A stretch of 64,000 nucleotides of DNA from Bradyrhizobium monzae (GCF_021458635.1 NZ_JAIRDQ010000001.1:558001-622000); one strand, 5' to 3'; numbered from the stretch's first letter, positions 1 to 12,125 are shown. Translations and numbers: made by a program. Notes: a model not told the origin generated them from the sequence alone.

Positions 1-862
<862 letters not shown>

Positions 863-1045
863 CCAATCGGGTGTGCTTGGACCCGCTTCCCAGCCATCCA
901 AACCGCGCGTTTGGGCTGATATCTGCGGGCCAGAGCGCTTTTAGACAAGGCCAGCTTCGCTGTCCAGAAACTGTGCAGAGAGATCAGAGGGTTGCCGCAG
1001 TCGCGCAATCCCGCTGCAATCCCGTTGAAAGCCGCAAAGGGCGCG

Positions 1046-1075
1046 TTGACAGGCTTGGCCGGGCTGTGGTCTGTA
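1046..1075 (+). promoter_or_regulatory. Candidate sigma-70 promoter for the gcv operon
   Basis: A perfect TTGACA at 1046-1051 is followed after 18 bases by a weak TCTGTA. This would start transcription about 10-15 bases before the first glycine aptamer. The -10 match is poor. The rest of the 863-1094 spacer between alaS and the riboswitch shows nothing else I recognise. Confidence 0.35.
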
Positions 1076-1094
1076 CCCATCTGTATCGTACGGC

Positions 1095-1270
1095 CACGTC
1101 GGGAGAGACCGGCTTCACTGCCGGCGCCGAAGGAGCAACCGCCCCGGAAACTCTCAGGCAAAAGGACCGCGTGGCTTTGACGACATCTGGAAAGAGGCGC
1201 CGACGGGCTTAAGGTCCGGACTGCGTCCGCCGACGGGATAATACTCTCAGGCACAGCGACAGATGGGGCT
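1095..1270 (+). promoter_or_regulatory. Tandem glycine riboswitch
   Basis: Two glycine aptamers lie in series before gcvT. Aptamer 1 shows GGGAGAGACC (1101-1110), the GCCGAAGGAGCAA core (1125-1137) and AAACTCTCAGGCAAAAGGAC (1148-1167). Aptamer 2 shows GGAAAGAGGCGC (1189-1200), GCCGACGG (1229-1236) and ACTCTCAGGCA (1243-1253) followed by GACAGATGGGG. These are the conserved blocks of the gcvT RNA family. Downstream a 7-bp stem with an ATCG loop (1285-1302) sits just before the ribosome binding site of gcvT and may belong to the expression platform. Known family members usually switch gcv expression on when glycine is abundant. Confidence 0.93.
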
Positions 1271-1324
1271 TCGACTGGTGTCCGCCGGGGAATCGTCCCC
1301 GGGGAACCGCCGAGGACCCCTGCG

Positions 1325-2473
1325 ATGCCAGTGCGCGACGACGATAAGTCCCTTAGACGTACCCCCCTCTACGACCTTCATGTGACGCTGGGCGGCAAGA
1401 TGGTGCCGTTCGCGGGCTACGACATGCCCGTCCAGTACCCCGCCGGCGTCCTGAAAGAGCACCTCCATACCCGCAGCCAGGCCGGCCTGTTCGACGTCTC
1501 CCACATGGGCCAGATCGCGCTTCGTCCGAAATCGGGCAAGGTCGAGGACGCCGCCCGCGCGCTGGAGCGGCTGGTGCCGCAGGACATCGTGGCGATTGCA
1601 CCGGGGCGGCAGCGCTACGCCCAGTTCACCAATGCAAATGGCGGCCTTCTGGACGATCTGATGGTCGCCAATTTCGGCGATCATTTGTTCCTGGTCGTCA
1701 ATGCCGCCTGCAAGGAAGAGGACGAGGCGCATCTGCGCGCAAATCTCTCCGAGACCTGCATCATCGATTCGCTCGCCGATCGTGCACTGATCGCGCTGCA
1801 GGGCCCGAAGGCCGAAGCTTCGCTGGCGAAATTGTGTGCAGAGGCGCCCGCCATGACGTTCATGGATGCCGGCCCGCATGTGGTCGCCGGTCTCGCCTGC
1901 TTCGTCTCGCGCTCGGGCTATACCGGCGAGGACGGCTTTGAGATTTCGGTGCCCGCGGCCGATGCCGAGCGCCTTGCCAGGACGCTGCTGGACAATCCCG
2001 ACGTGATGCCGATCGGCCTCGGCGCCCGCGACAGCCTGCGGCTGGAAGCCGGGCTCTGCCTCTACGGCCACGACATCGACACAGAAACCACGCCAGTCGA
2101 AGCCGCGCTGGAATGGTCGGTGCAGAAGAGCCGCCGCACCGGTGGCGCCCGCGCCGGCGGTTTTCCCGGCGCCGAGAAAATCCTGGCTCATTTCGATCAC
2201 GGCGCATCCCGCCGCCGCGTCGGCCTGCGCACCGAGGGCCGCGCGCCGGTGCGCGAAGGCGCGCTGCTGTTTGCCGATAGCGCGGGCGGCGAGCCGATCG
2301 GCAAGGTCACCTCGGGTGGTTTCGGCCCGAGCCTCAATGCGCCGGTCGCGATGGGCTATGTGCCCACAGGCTTAAGCGCGCTCGACACAAAACTCTTTGC
2401 GGAAGTGCGCGGGCAACGCTTGCCCGTCACCGTCGCCGCCATGCCCTTCGTGAAAAACACCTACAAACGCTGA
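1325..2473 (+). CDS. gcvT: Glycine cleavage system aminomethyltransferase (T protein)
   Basis: Transfers the methylene group from the aminomethyl-lipoyl arm of GcvH to tetrahydrofolate, releasing ammonia. 382 residues, normal for the family. Seen: N-terminal RRTPLYDLHV..GKMVPFAGYDMPVQY, FDVSHMGQI, SGYTGEDGFEI and GLGARDSLRLEAGLCLYGHD, all GcvT signatures. A GAGG about 10 bases upstream supports the ATG at 1325. First gene of the gcvT-gcvH-gcvP operon, directly behind the tandem glycine riboswitch. Confidence 0.97.
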   Translation: MPVRDDDKSLRRTPLYDLHVTLGGKMVPFAGYDMPVQYPAGVLKEHLHTRSQAGLFDVSHMGQIALRPKSGKVEDAARALERLVPQDIVAIAPGRQRYAQFTNANGGLLDDLMVANFGDHLFLVVNAACKEEDEAHLRANLSETCIIDSLADRALIALQGPKAEASLAKLCAEAPAMTFMDAGPHVVAGLACFVSRSGYTGEDGFEISVPAADAERLARTLLDNPDVMPIGLGARDSLRLEAGLCLYGHDIDTETTPVEAALEWSVQKSRRTGGARAGGFPGAEKILAHFDHGASRRRVGLRTEGRAPVREGALLFADSAGGEPIGKVTSGGFGPSLNAPVAMGYVPTGLSALDTKLFAEVRGQRLPVTVAAMPFVKNTYKR

Positions 2474-2484
2474 GGACCTAAGAA

Positions 2485-2853
2485 ATGACCACGACGCTGT
2501 ACACCTCTGACCACGAATGGCTGGCGATCGACGGCGATGTCGCAACCGTCGGCATCACCGATTACGCGCAGTCGCAGCTCGGCGACGTCGTGTTCGTCGA
2601 GCTGCCCAAGGTCGGCCGCAGCCTGAAGAAGGCCGAAGCCGCCGCCGTCGTGGAATCGGTGAAGGCCGCCTCCGACGTCTATGCGCCCGTGACCGGCGAA
2701 GTGCTCGAGACCAACGACGCGCTCGCCGCCGAGCCCGCGCTGGTGAACTCGGACGCGCAAGCCGCGGCCTGGTTCTTCAAGATCAGGATTGCCGACAAGA
2801 GCGAGCTTGGCGGCCTCATGGATGAAGCCGCCTACAAGGCCCACACGGCTTAA
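2485..2853 (+). CDS. gcvH: Glycine cleavage system H protein
   Basis: Lipoyl carrier that shuttles the aminomethyl group between GcvP, GcvT and the dihydrolipoyl dehydrogenase. 122 residues, full length. The lipoyl-lysine motif [19 protein letters not shown] is intact, with the modified lysine near residue 59. The gene begins 11 bases after the gcvT stop, so it is co-transcribed and riboswitch-controlled. Confidence 0.97.
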   Translation: MTTTLYTSDHEWLAIDGDVATVGITDYAQSQLGDVVFVELPKVGRSLKKAEAAAVVESVKAASDVYAPVTGEVLETNDALAAEPALVNSDAQAAAWFFKIRIADKSELGGLMDEAAYKAHTA

Positions 2854-2870
2854 AGACGATGGAGCAAGCG

Positions 2871-5738
<2,868 letters not shown>

Positions 5739-5760
5739 GGCGACGGAGGTTTCGTAGTAC

Positions 5761-5852
5761 GTAGGATGGGTAGAGCGAAAGCGAAACCCATCACTGCCCC
5801 GTCCGCTGGCGATAGAAAAACGATGGGTTTCGCTGCGCTCTACCCATCCTAC
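5761..5852. repeat. Inverted intergenic repeat (GTAGGATGGGT family)
   Basis: Near-perfect inverted arms: GTAGGATGGGTAGAGCGAAA... (5761-5792) and its complement ending ...CTACCCATCCTAC (5822-5852). The unit is the common bacterial palindromic repeat that yields the spurious peptide GWVERSETH when translated. It sits between the converging gcvP and DUF1835 genes, where its large hairpin could also end transcription from both sides. Confidence 0.85.
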
Positions 5853-5864
5853 AGTACGCACGCA

Positions 5865-6842
5865 TTACTCAGGCGCAACCAACGATCGGCTTTCGCGATC
5901 CCATCGCCACAGCCGTTCGTTGGTGAGTTCGGTACCACCCCACCAGCGATAAATCCGGTTGTGGCGCCACATATCGTCCTCGCGCGCAAAAATTGAACGC
6001 CCGAGTTCAGTCAGCGCGACCTTCCACTCGCTCCTGCCGAAGTAGCGGTCCTCATTGTCGAACGCCGGATCGCCCAACAGGACCGCCGGCGCCGAATGTG
6101 CGCCCAATTCGAGCAAAGCATCGCACGCGTCGTTTTCATCGAATACATCGCGCATCCACCTCGCCTCGGTGACACGCCTTGGGTCGGTATGCCCCTCGTT
6201 CACAAAGTCCAGAATATCCATTTCGGTGGCACCGAGTCCCGTCACACTGTCTGGAAGTTCTTCAAGCAACGCAATGAGCGCCGATCGAAGTCTCGGCAGG
6301 ATCGCCAGATCCGTCATCAACAGATCGAAACAGGGTTTTGGCGTTTCAGCCCGATAGGCTTGCCAAACGCGGCTCGCCATCACCAAATGGTTGTCGGTCA
6401 CCTTGAAGGCCGGCAGCTTCCATTTCGCGACAGACTCCGGAGCATAGTTCGCTACCTTGTCATCCGCATGCACCAGGCTCAGCTTCGTCGTGATGTCCTT
6501 GTAGGGGCGAAGCAGGTCGAGTAGCCAGACCAGCACGAGTTCATCATTGGGGAGCGGATCGACCCACACTTCGATCGAATCGAACTTTGCACACAGCTCG
6601 AAGAAGCCGATATCGCGCGTGCCGAAACCGTCCAACGCGCCGTGACAAACATCATCGAGCCAATGATCCCCAGAATTGCAGTGCTTGGCCGATCGCCGCT
6701 CCAGCCCCACCAAGAGCCGCTCCTTGGAAGGCAATTTTGTCCAGACGAAGCGTGGATAGAATCCGAGCGCGATGTTCGCCAAACCCGACTGGCGAAGCGT
6801 GTCCTCCGCACGATCGTTCGTTGCCAAGATCAGATGTGACAC
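5865..6842 (-). CDS. DUF1835-like protein, third of three tandem paralogues
   Basis: 325-residue cytoplasmic protein of unknown function. The N-terminal half follows the DUF1835 pattern (HLILATNDRAEDTLRQSGLA, then SIEVWVDPLPNDELVLVWLL), the middle carries GLGATEMDIL, and the C-terminus ends in RWWGGTELTNERLWRWD. Start is a GTG at 6842 with GAGGGG 6 bases upstream. The last 29 residues are almost identical to those of the neighbouring 162-residue paralogue, so duplication was recent. The assignment to DUF1835 is from memory of the family pattern. Base composition looks lower in G+C than the flanking genes. Confidence 0.75.
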   Translation of the reverse strand: MSHLILATNDRAEDTLRQSGLANIALGFYPRFVWTKLPSKERLLVGLERRSAKHCNSGDHWLDDVCHGALDGFGTRDIGFFELCAKFDSIEVWVDPLPNDELVLVWLLDLLRPYKDITTKLSLVHADDKVANYAPESVAKWKLPAFKVTDNHLVMASRVWQAYRAETPKPCFDLLMTDLAILPRLRSALIALLEELPDSVTGLGATEMDILDFVNEGHTDPRRVTEARWMRDVFDENDACDALLELGAHSAPAVLLGDPAFDNEDRYFGRSEWKVALTELGRSIFAREDDMWRHNRIYRWWGGTELTNERLWRWDRESRSLVAPE

Positions 6843-6899
6843 GACTGCCCCTCAAAATTGATACGCAATACGGGAACATGTTGAGCGAACACGCAGGCA

Positions 6900-7388
6900 T
6901 CAGCCAGGCGCGACCAATGAGCGGCCTTCGTGATCCCACCGCCAGAGCCGTTCATTGGTCAGTTCAGTACCACCCCACCAGCGATGGATCGGGTTGTAGC
7001 GGAGAGCATCCGCGTTTCCCGCCAGCACCGCCTTCCCGAGTTCAGTCAGCAACAGGCGAGATTGCTTGTACTGGGCGAGACGAACGGAATCGTTGTGCAT
7101 TTCGAGCGCGAATGGACCTTCCTCAAGCCCATCAGACTCGGACAAAAGCTCGACCAATCCGCGATCCTTCACACCCCATTCTTCGAGGCGCCAGGATGGT
7201 GTATCGGCCAACCAATGAACTCCAGGTGGCTGCGTTGTGCGTGCCGCAAAAAATGCATCAAGCTCGGCGTCGGACGGCAGCGGTCCCCAAACAAGCCGGC
7301 GCTCGATGGCGATGACGAGATCGGCGAGGCCGGCATGTTGTATCGCCCCGGCGGCGGACGTGTCTGTTGTCAACATGAGGCGCGTCAT
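6900..7388 (-). CDS. Short DUF1835-like paralogue with internal in-frame deletion
   Basis: 162 residues. The first about 90 residues match the N-termini of both neighbours and the last about 60 match their C-termini (LLLTELGKAVLAGN, IHRWWGGTELTNERLW), but the central about 160 residues are missing without loss of frame. The missing part includes the conserved LVWLL and GLGATEM segments. ATG at 7388 with GAGGT about 8 bases upstream; it begins 10 bases after the upstream paralogue stops, so it is probably translated from the same mRNA. It could be a decaying copy or a functional half-size version. Confidence 0.7.
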   Translation of the reverse strand: MTRLMLTTDTSAAGAIQHAGLADLVIAIERRLVWGPLPSDAELDAFFAARTTQPPGVHWLADTPSWRLEEWGVKDRGLVELLSESDGLEEGPFALEMHNDSVRLAQYKQSRLLLTELGKAVLAGNADALRYNPIHRWWGGTELTNERLWRWDHEGRSLVAPG

Positions 7389-7398
7389 GCCGGTGACC

Positions 7399-8379
7399 TC
7401 AAGGCTTCGTCAAAGCCGCGCCGTAGCGCCACAGTCGGTCGTTGGTCAGATGCGTACCACCCCACCAGCGATCGATGGGATTATGACGACTGAAGTCTTC
7501 CTGGTGAGCCAGGACAGCCTTCCCGAACTCGGTCAGCGAGAGGCGGCTTCGGAGATAGACTTCGTGCCGAGATCGCAAATTCTGAGGATCGATCGTACGA
7601 AGTTCGTCGCCCAGACCGGCTACTGCGGGCTTAGGACCGAGTGCGAGCCCTTCCAGCAACGAACCCAAATCGAACTCACCGAACACGTATGTGCGCCGTT
7701 GCGAGCGGAGATGGAACAACGCATTCGTGTTGGCATACCAGGCGAGCATCTCCAGAAATCGCATCTCGGTCGCACCGAGTCCTGTCAGAGGAGACGGGAG
7801 TTCTGCCAGGAGTTCGAGCAAGGCTGGCCGCAACATCAGCAAGGCACTCAGATCACTCTGAAGGAGATCAATGCAGGCCTCCGGGGTCGGCGCGCGGTAG
7901 GCCGACCACGCCAACTTGGCAGTCTCGAACTCCGCTGCACGGACGTCCACGACTGGGATATGGGGCTCGCACTTGGCGAGATCATAATCAGGATCGAACA
8001 TCAGATCGGAATCCAGCAATCGCAGCCCGAGCTTCTGCGCGAGCGCAGGACAGCTGCTGAGGTGATCGAGCAACCAGACCAGTTGCAGCTGGTCTCGGGG
8101 AGTCGCTGCGAACCAGAGTTCGATCGTGTCATACGGCTCGCAAAATTCGGCCAGCGATAATTTGCGACCCTTGGCACCCCGTGGCCAACGAACCCAATCC
8201 GACCAGTGTTCGGCCGGGCCAAGATCTGTCGTGTAGGCAGCGAAATAAGCCGAGAGCTTTTCCGCCGGCGGGAGTGGCCCCCACTCAAATTGAAAATGAA
8301 ACGGTATGACGATCTCGGCCAGACCCGATCGAGCAAGCTCACTGCCGCCGCCCCAGCCAGTCAAGATCAGACGCTTCAT
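7399..8379 (-). CDS. DUF1835-like protein, first of three tandem paralogues
   Basis: 326 residues, the full-length form. DUF1835 pattern at the N-terminus (RLILTGWGGGSELARSGLAE, FEWGPLPPAEKL), the conserved block TIELWFAATPRDQLQLVWLL, then AWSAYRAPTPEACIDLLQSD and GLGATEMRFLE, and a C-terminal WWGGTHLTNDRLWRYG. Function unknown. It follows recA on the same strand but a strong terminator separates them, so the three paralogues probably have their own promoter. Confidence 0.75.
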   Translation of the reverse strand: MKRLILTGWGGGSELARSGLAEIVIPFHFQFEWGPLPPAEKLSAYFAAYTTDLGPAEHWSDWVRWPRGAKGRKLSLAEFCEPYDTIELWFAATPRDQLQLVWLLDHLSSCPALAQKLGLRLLDSDLMFDPDYDLAKCEPHIPVVDVRAAEFETAKLAWSAYRAPTPEACIDLLQSDLSALLMLRPALLELLAELPSPLTGLGATEMRFLEMLAWYANTNALFHLRSQRRTYVFGEFDLGSLLEGLALGPKPAVAGLGDELRTIDPQNLRSRHEVYLRSRLSLTEFGKAVLAHQEDFSRHNPIDRWWGGTHLTNDRLWRYGAALTKP

Positions 8380-8402
8380 CGCACCACCCGACCGCTACAA
8401 CG

Positions 8403-8453
8403 CAAAAAGAAACGGGCACTGACGACGTCGGCAACTCAACGTCCTCAGCGCCC
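8403..8453 (-). terminator. Rho-independent terminator of recA
   Basis: On the minus strand a 14-bp stem (8453-8440 pairing with 8427-8414, two imperfect pairs) is followed by GTTTCTTTTTG. It begins 30 bases after the recA stop codon. Confidence 0.85.
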
Positions 8454-8483
8454 GCTCCTCGCGAAAACTTTTGCCGGTCGAGC

Positions 8484-9572
<1,089 letters not shown>

Positions 9573-9663
9573 TGGGTCGTGCTCCTTATGGCGAGGATTC
9601 GGGTGCGGGACAAACGATTGGCGGCGGATCGTCGATAAAATCAACGTACACTATTTGTTCTCA

Positions 9664-9678
9664 GTTCGCAATATGTTC
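9664..9678 (-). promoter_or_regulatory. LexA (SOS) box of recA
   Basis: GTTC-GCAATAT-GTTC, the direct-repeat form of the alphaproteobacterial SOS box (GTTC-N7-GTTC). A further GTTC lies at 9657-9660, giving a three-fold repeat with spacers of 3 and 7. It lies 92-106 bases upstream of the recA start codon, in an AT-rich promoter region. Confidence 0.85.
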
Positions 9679-9836
9679 TTTGTGGAATTTGGGCCTCGGC
9701 CTATTTCCGAGCGCCGTGGCCTAGTTCGGATTTGCGAGCGGCCTGATTTGCGAGTGTCCACTACGGAACCGACGGACGCTAATCGGCATATTAAAATCAG
9801 AAATTCGAACCCACGGTTAGGACCCGAGGTAGCGTC

Positions 9837-10037
9837 ATGCAGACACGCCGACGATTTAAACAGATCGTGTCCCTTGAAGATCGCCTTGCCGAAGAAGCCA
9901 GACGTCTCCGCGAAGAAGCCGAGTCACTCCCGCATGGGCCAGTCCGAGATGAGGCCCTGCGCAGGGCTCGCCAAGCCGAAATCGGCTCGCAGATGAGCGA
10001 ATGGCTGCGGTCCCCAGGGCTCCAGCCCCCAAAGTGA
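9837..10037 (+). CDS. Small charged conserved protein, paralogue of 23156-23356
   Basis: 66 residues, strongly basic N-terminus (MQTRRRFKQIVSLEDRLAEE) and a long charged helix, ending RSPGLQPPK. A second copy of the same family lies at 23156-23356 (minus) with the same frame ..RRRFKQ..SLRDRLA.. and ..W.RSPGLQPP. Conservation of both ends between the two copies shows that this is a real gene. GAGG lies 7 bases before ATG. No known domain; no membrane segment. Function unknown. Confidence 0.8.
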   Translation: MQTRRRFKQIVSLEDRLAEEARRLREEAESLPHGPVRDEALRRARQAEIGSQMSEWLRSPGLQPPK

Positions 10038-10044
10038 CTGATTA

Positions 10045-10075
10045 GAAACAAATCTCATCTGTGCTAGTTTGTTTC
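10045..10075. repeat. Short inverted repeat between two small genes
   Basis: GAAACAAA (10045-10052) and TTTGTTTC (10068-10075) form an 8-bp stem with a 15-base loop just after the 66-residue gene. No T-run follows, so it could be a weak terminator or an operator for the next small gene. Confidence 0.4.
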
Positions 10076-10148
10076 CATCACCGTCCATGATCCCGGGCAA
10101 CGGTGGCTGAGAGTACTTCAGGCTCCCGCCTGGTTTGAGTGGCGAGCC

Positions 10149-10301
10149 ATGTGTGAGAAGTGCACAGAACTAGATAGTCAGATCGCCCGGTATCGACGGA
10201 TCAAAGCGAACATCAGCGACCGGCAGATCGAAGCTGCCACGGCCCAGATGATGGCAGAGCTTGAGCTGCAGAAGGTCGCACTTCACCCGCCTGAGAAGTA
10301 A
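10149..10301 (+). CDS. Small conserved-type protein MCEKC..
   Basis: 50 residues: MCEKCTELDSQIARYRR..., a predicted charged helix rich in Arg, Glu and Gln, ending HPPEK. It starts with a CxxC pair. I recall similar short MC(D/E)KC-VELD proteins as conserved orphans in Bradyrhizobium. Too short to be found by length filters; the support is its amphipathic composition and that recalled similarity. The ribosome binding site (GAGTGG) is weak. Function unknown. Confidence 0.55.
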   Translation: MCEKCTELDSQIARYRRIKANISDRQIEAATAQMMAELELQKVALHPPEK

Positions 10302-10420
10302 GGCCACTCGCTGAAGTGATGCCACTCGCTGACGCGGCCATCCCGTGCATTGAACCTTGGCACGGCGCGCTCAGACACACCGGTATCGGGATTTTACAAT
10401 CTCCCTCCCGGGGCTGGACA

Positions 10421-10478
10421 ACCGCCGCCTGCGCTTCGTTTAAGCGGGCGGCGTTTTTGTAAGCGGGCGGCGTTTTTG
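10421..10478 (+). terminator. Terminator with tandemly duplicated 3' arm
   Basis: GCCGCC and GCGCTT (10424-10436) pair with AAGCG-GGCGGC (10442-10452), followed by TTTTT. The 19-base unit TAAGCGGGCGGCGTTTTTG occurs twice in perfect tandem (10441-10459 and 10460-10478), so the same 5' arm has two alternative 3' arms, each with a T-run. Confidence 0.75.
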
Positions 10479-10588
10479 CTTTGCTTGGCCCTCGAAGATG
10501 ACGCGCATCAAAGACGCGCCGTCATCATTCCGTAATCTTGTGGCACCGAACCTTTCCGCAGGCCCGGACTTGAAACGGAGCCGCCACA

Positions 10589-10771
10589 ATGGGGGATTGG
10601 GTCATGACGAAAAATACGCAGCACGATGCTGGCAGGCGCAATTCTCTGCTGGAGGCGGCGCTCGAGGAGATGCGCAAGTTCGAGCGCAAGGAAATCGAGT
10701 TCCGCAAAAAGGACCGCGCGGAGCGTGCCGCCGATCTCCGTCTGCCGCTGGACGAGATTAAGGTGCATTAG
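10589..10771 (+). CDS. Small highly charged hypothetical protein
   Basis: 60 residues, or 55 if the in-frame ATG at 10604 (MTKNTQHD) is used; GGAG lies 8 bases before the first ATG and GGGG 8 bases before the second. The sequence is a charged helix (EEMRKFERKEIEFRKKDRAE) with no recognised domain. It ends 53 bases before a 28-bp perfect palindrome that separates it from a convergent small gene. Confidence 0.55.
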   Translation: MGDWVMTKNTQHDAGRRNSLLEAALEEMRKFERKEIEFRKKDRAERAADLRLPLDEIKVH

Positions 10772-10824
10772 GAAACGCCAGCCGAAACAGGCTGTTGCCT
10801 ACTGTGCATGGGGTTGTTTTCGCA

Positions 10825-10852
10825 AGCTTTGGCGGCACGTGCCGCCAAAGCT
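10825..10852. terminator. 28-bp perfect palindrome between convergent small genes
   Basis: AGCTTTGGCGGCAC followed immediately by its exact reverse complement. It starts 4 bases after the stop of the 29-residue minus-strand gene and 53 bases after the plus-strand 60-residue gene. The hairpin has no loop bases as written and no clean T-run, so termination is inferred from position; it could also be a protein-binding palindrome. Confidence 0.55.
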
Positions 10853-10856
10853 GCCG

Positions 10857-10946
10857 TTACATCAGCGCCAGCAGCACGATGCCGATGACCGCCACCACGA
10901 AGCCAGCCGCCGTCGCGGCGGCGAATGACCGCTCTACCTTGTCCAT
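10857..10946 (-). CDS. 29-residue single-pass membrane peptide
   Basis: MDKVERSFAAATAAGFVVAV... then IGIVLLALM: a short charged N-terminus and one hydrophobic helix filling the rest. ATG at 10946 has GGGGTGG about 6 bases upstream, and the stop is followed 4 bases later by the 28-bp palindrome. These three points together support a genuine micro-protein. No homologue is claimed. Confidence 0.45.
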   Translation of the reverse strand: MDKVERSFAAATAAGFVVAVIGIVLLALM

Positions 10947-11134
10947 GATGCCACCCCGTTCGCAGCGCGCCACGTTTCCCCCATGGCTTCGCCGCCCGCC
11001 AAGTGTCGCCAACGGATGTGTCTGAAGTTGTGCGGGGGGATGTCTGAATTGGGACGCGAGAGCGGCTCTAAACTTAGTTGCCAGCTTCGCACGAGCTTGC
11101 GTAAGGCGCCTGTCAGCCGAATGCTCTAGCGTCG

Positions 11135-11204
11135 CCTTGCCCGGTGGACCAACACCGGGCCTCCATACCCAGTCGACCCCGCTCGGCCCCGAGCGGGGTT
11201 TTCT
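11135..11204 (+). ncRNA. Candidate small RNA 1: hairpin plus intrinsic terminator
   Basis: An 8-bp perfect stem (GCCCGGTG 11139-11146 / CACCGGGC 11153-11160) is followed by a 9-bp terminator stem (CCCCGCTCG 11177-11185 / CGAGCGGGG 11190-11198) and TTTTCT. No protein gene ends here, so the terminator needs its own transcript. The 5' end cannot be set; transcription could begin anywhere from about 11040. Confidence 0.45.
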
Positions 11205-11313
11205 ATTTCCGGCGACCGATTGCGCAGCCGATTCATGGAATTCGACTTGTGATCCGATCCGTCCCGGCCTGTCAGGCTGTCGTAAGCTGAACCGGCTACG
11301 GTCGTCTGGCTAT

Positions 11314-11386
11314 GGTGTTGCAGCCCAGCACCTCAGCCTCCAATAACCTCCTACCCCGCCCGGCTCTCCCCTGGCGGGGTTTTTTC
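11314..11386 (+). ncRNA. Candidate small RNA 2: hairpin plus intrinsic terminator
   Basis: A 7-bp stem (GGTGTTG 11314-11320 / CAGCACC 11326-11332) precedes a terminator stem (CCCCGCC 11354-11360 / GGCGGGG 11373-11379) with a run of six T. The single-stranded linker contains CCTCC, which could pair with Shine-Dalgarno sequences. Same layout as candidate 1, 175 bases upstream. 5' end unknown. Confidence 0.45.
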
Positions 11387-11653
11387 TTGCGCGCATGGAT
11401 CCATCGCGCCTGCTCCGCGTATTTGTCCGTGGTTCTCCGACCACGAACAGAGTTCCTGGTTGGGGGCTGAGGCGTGGGAAAACACGTCCATCGGTTCCAT
11501 CTTTCGGAATCCAATTTCGCTTGTTTCGCGCCACGCGCGTTTGCTGAATTCCGATGAACTATCCACGGCTTAACAGCAATTTTTGCTTGTCGATGGAATA
11601 TCGCGAGACCCAACATGTTACCCGACATGGCAAGGTGAATCGTGGAGGTGACC

Positions 11654-11842
11654 ATGAATCACAGGGGCGTTGAGTTCACGGTTGCAAAGACGGCGATCCC
11701 GGGCGTCTGGCAATGGCAGTTCCGGATCGGCGACGAGACCAAGACGGGCAAGACCGAGACGAAGATCGACCTGCTGGCGATCCGTCGCGTGCAGCTGCGC
11801 ATCGATCGGGAGCTGAAGGCCATCGGCCGCAAGACGGCCTGA
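11654..11842 (+). CDS. Small conserved hypothetical protein
   Basis: 62 residues from ATG at 11654, which has GGAGG 5 bases upstream; the in-frame GTG at 11642 overlaps that site and is rejected. The sequence MNHRGVEFTV..PGVWQWQFRIGDETKTGKTET looks like a small beta-sheet protein followed by a charged helix (IRRVQLRIDRELKA). I recall a Bradyrhizobium orphan family of the form MNYRGV.YTV...GVW.W. Function unknown. The 250 bases before it (11391-11640) show nothing further. Confidence 0.65.
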   Translation: MNHRGVEFTVAKTAIPGVWQWQFRIGDETKTGKTETKIDLLAIRRVQLRIDRELKAIGRKTA

Positions 11843-11870
11843 GTCGGCAGGCTGAGAGGCCGGACCAGGG

Positions 11871-12125
11871 CTAGTCGGCGCTGGGCAGCCGCCGCATGGT
11901 GAACTCGATGTCGCCGCCGGGCAATTCGCGCCAGTTCTCGACTTCGCTCATATAGCCGGCCTTGGGATAGCGCGCGAAGAAGGCCTGTGCCCTTGCCCGT
12001 GCAGCCGCGCGCGGCAACGTAAAACTCTCGCGCAGATAGCCGTCGCCGCCCTTGCCACCCGCGCCAGCGGCCGGCTTGCGCCGGCGCGCCATCCGCTCGG
12101 CCAGATCCCGCGGGCGATCCGCCAT
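11871..12125 (-). CDS. Hypothetical protein, 84 residues
   Basis: ATG at 12125 (MADRPRDLAERMARRRK) with AGGAGG 6 bases upstream; the upstream in-frame TTG at 12140 is part of that ribosome binding region and is rejected. A basic N-terminus with a Gly-rich linker is followed by YLRESFTLPRAAARARAQAFF and a C-terminal segment ending in FTMRRLPSAD. Function unknown. It is co-oriented with the exported small protein at 12225, about 100 bases downstream of it. Confidence 0.65.
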   Translation of the reverse strand: MADRPRDLAERMARRRKPAAGAGGKGGDGYLRESFTLPRAAARARAQAFFARYPKAGYMSEVENWRELPGGDIEFTMRRLPSAD

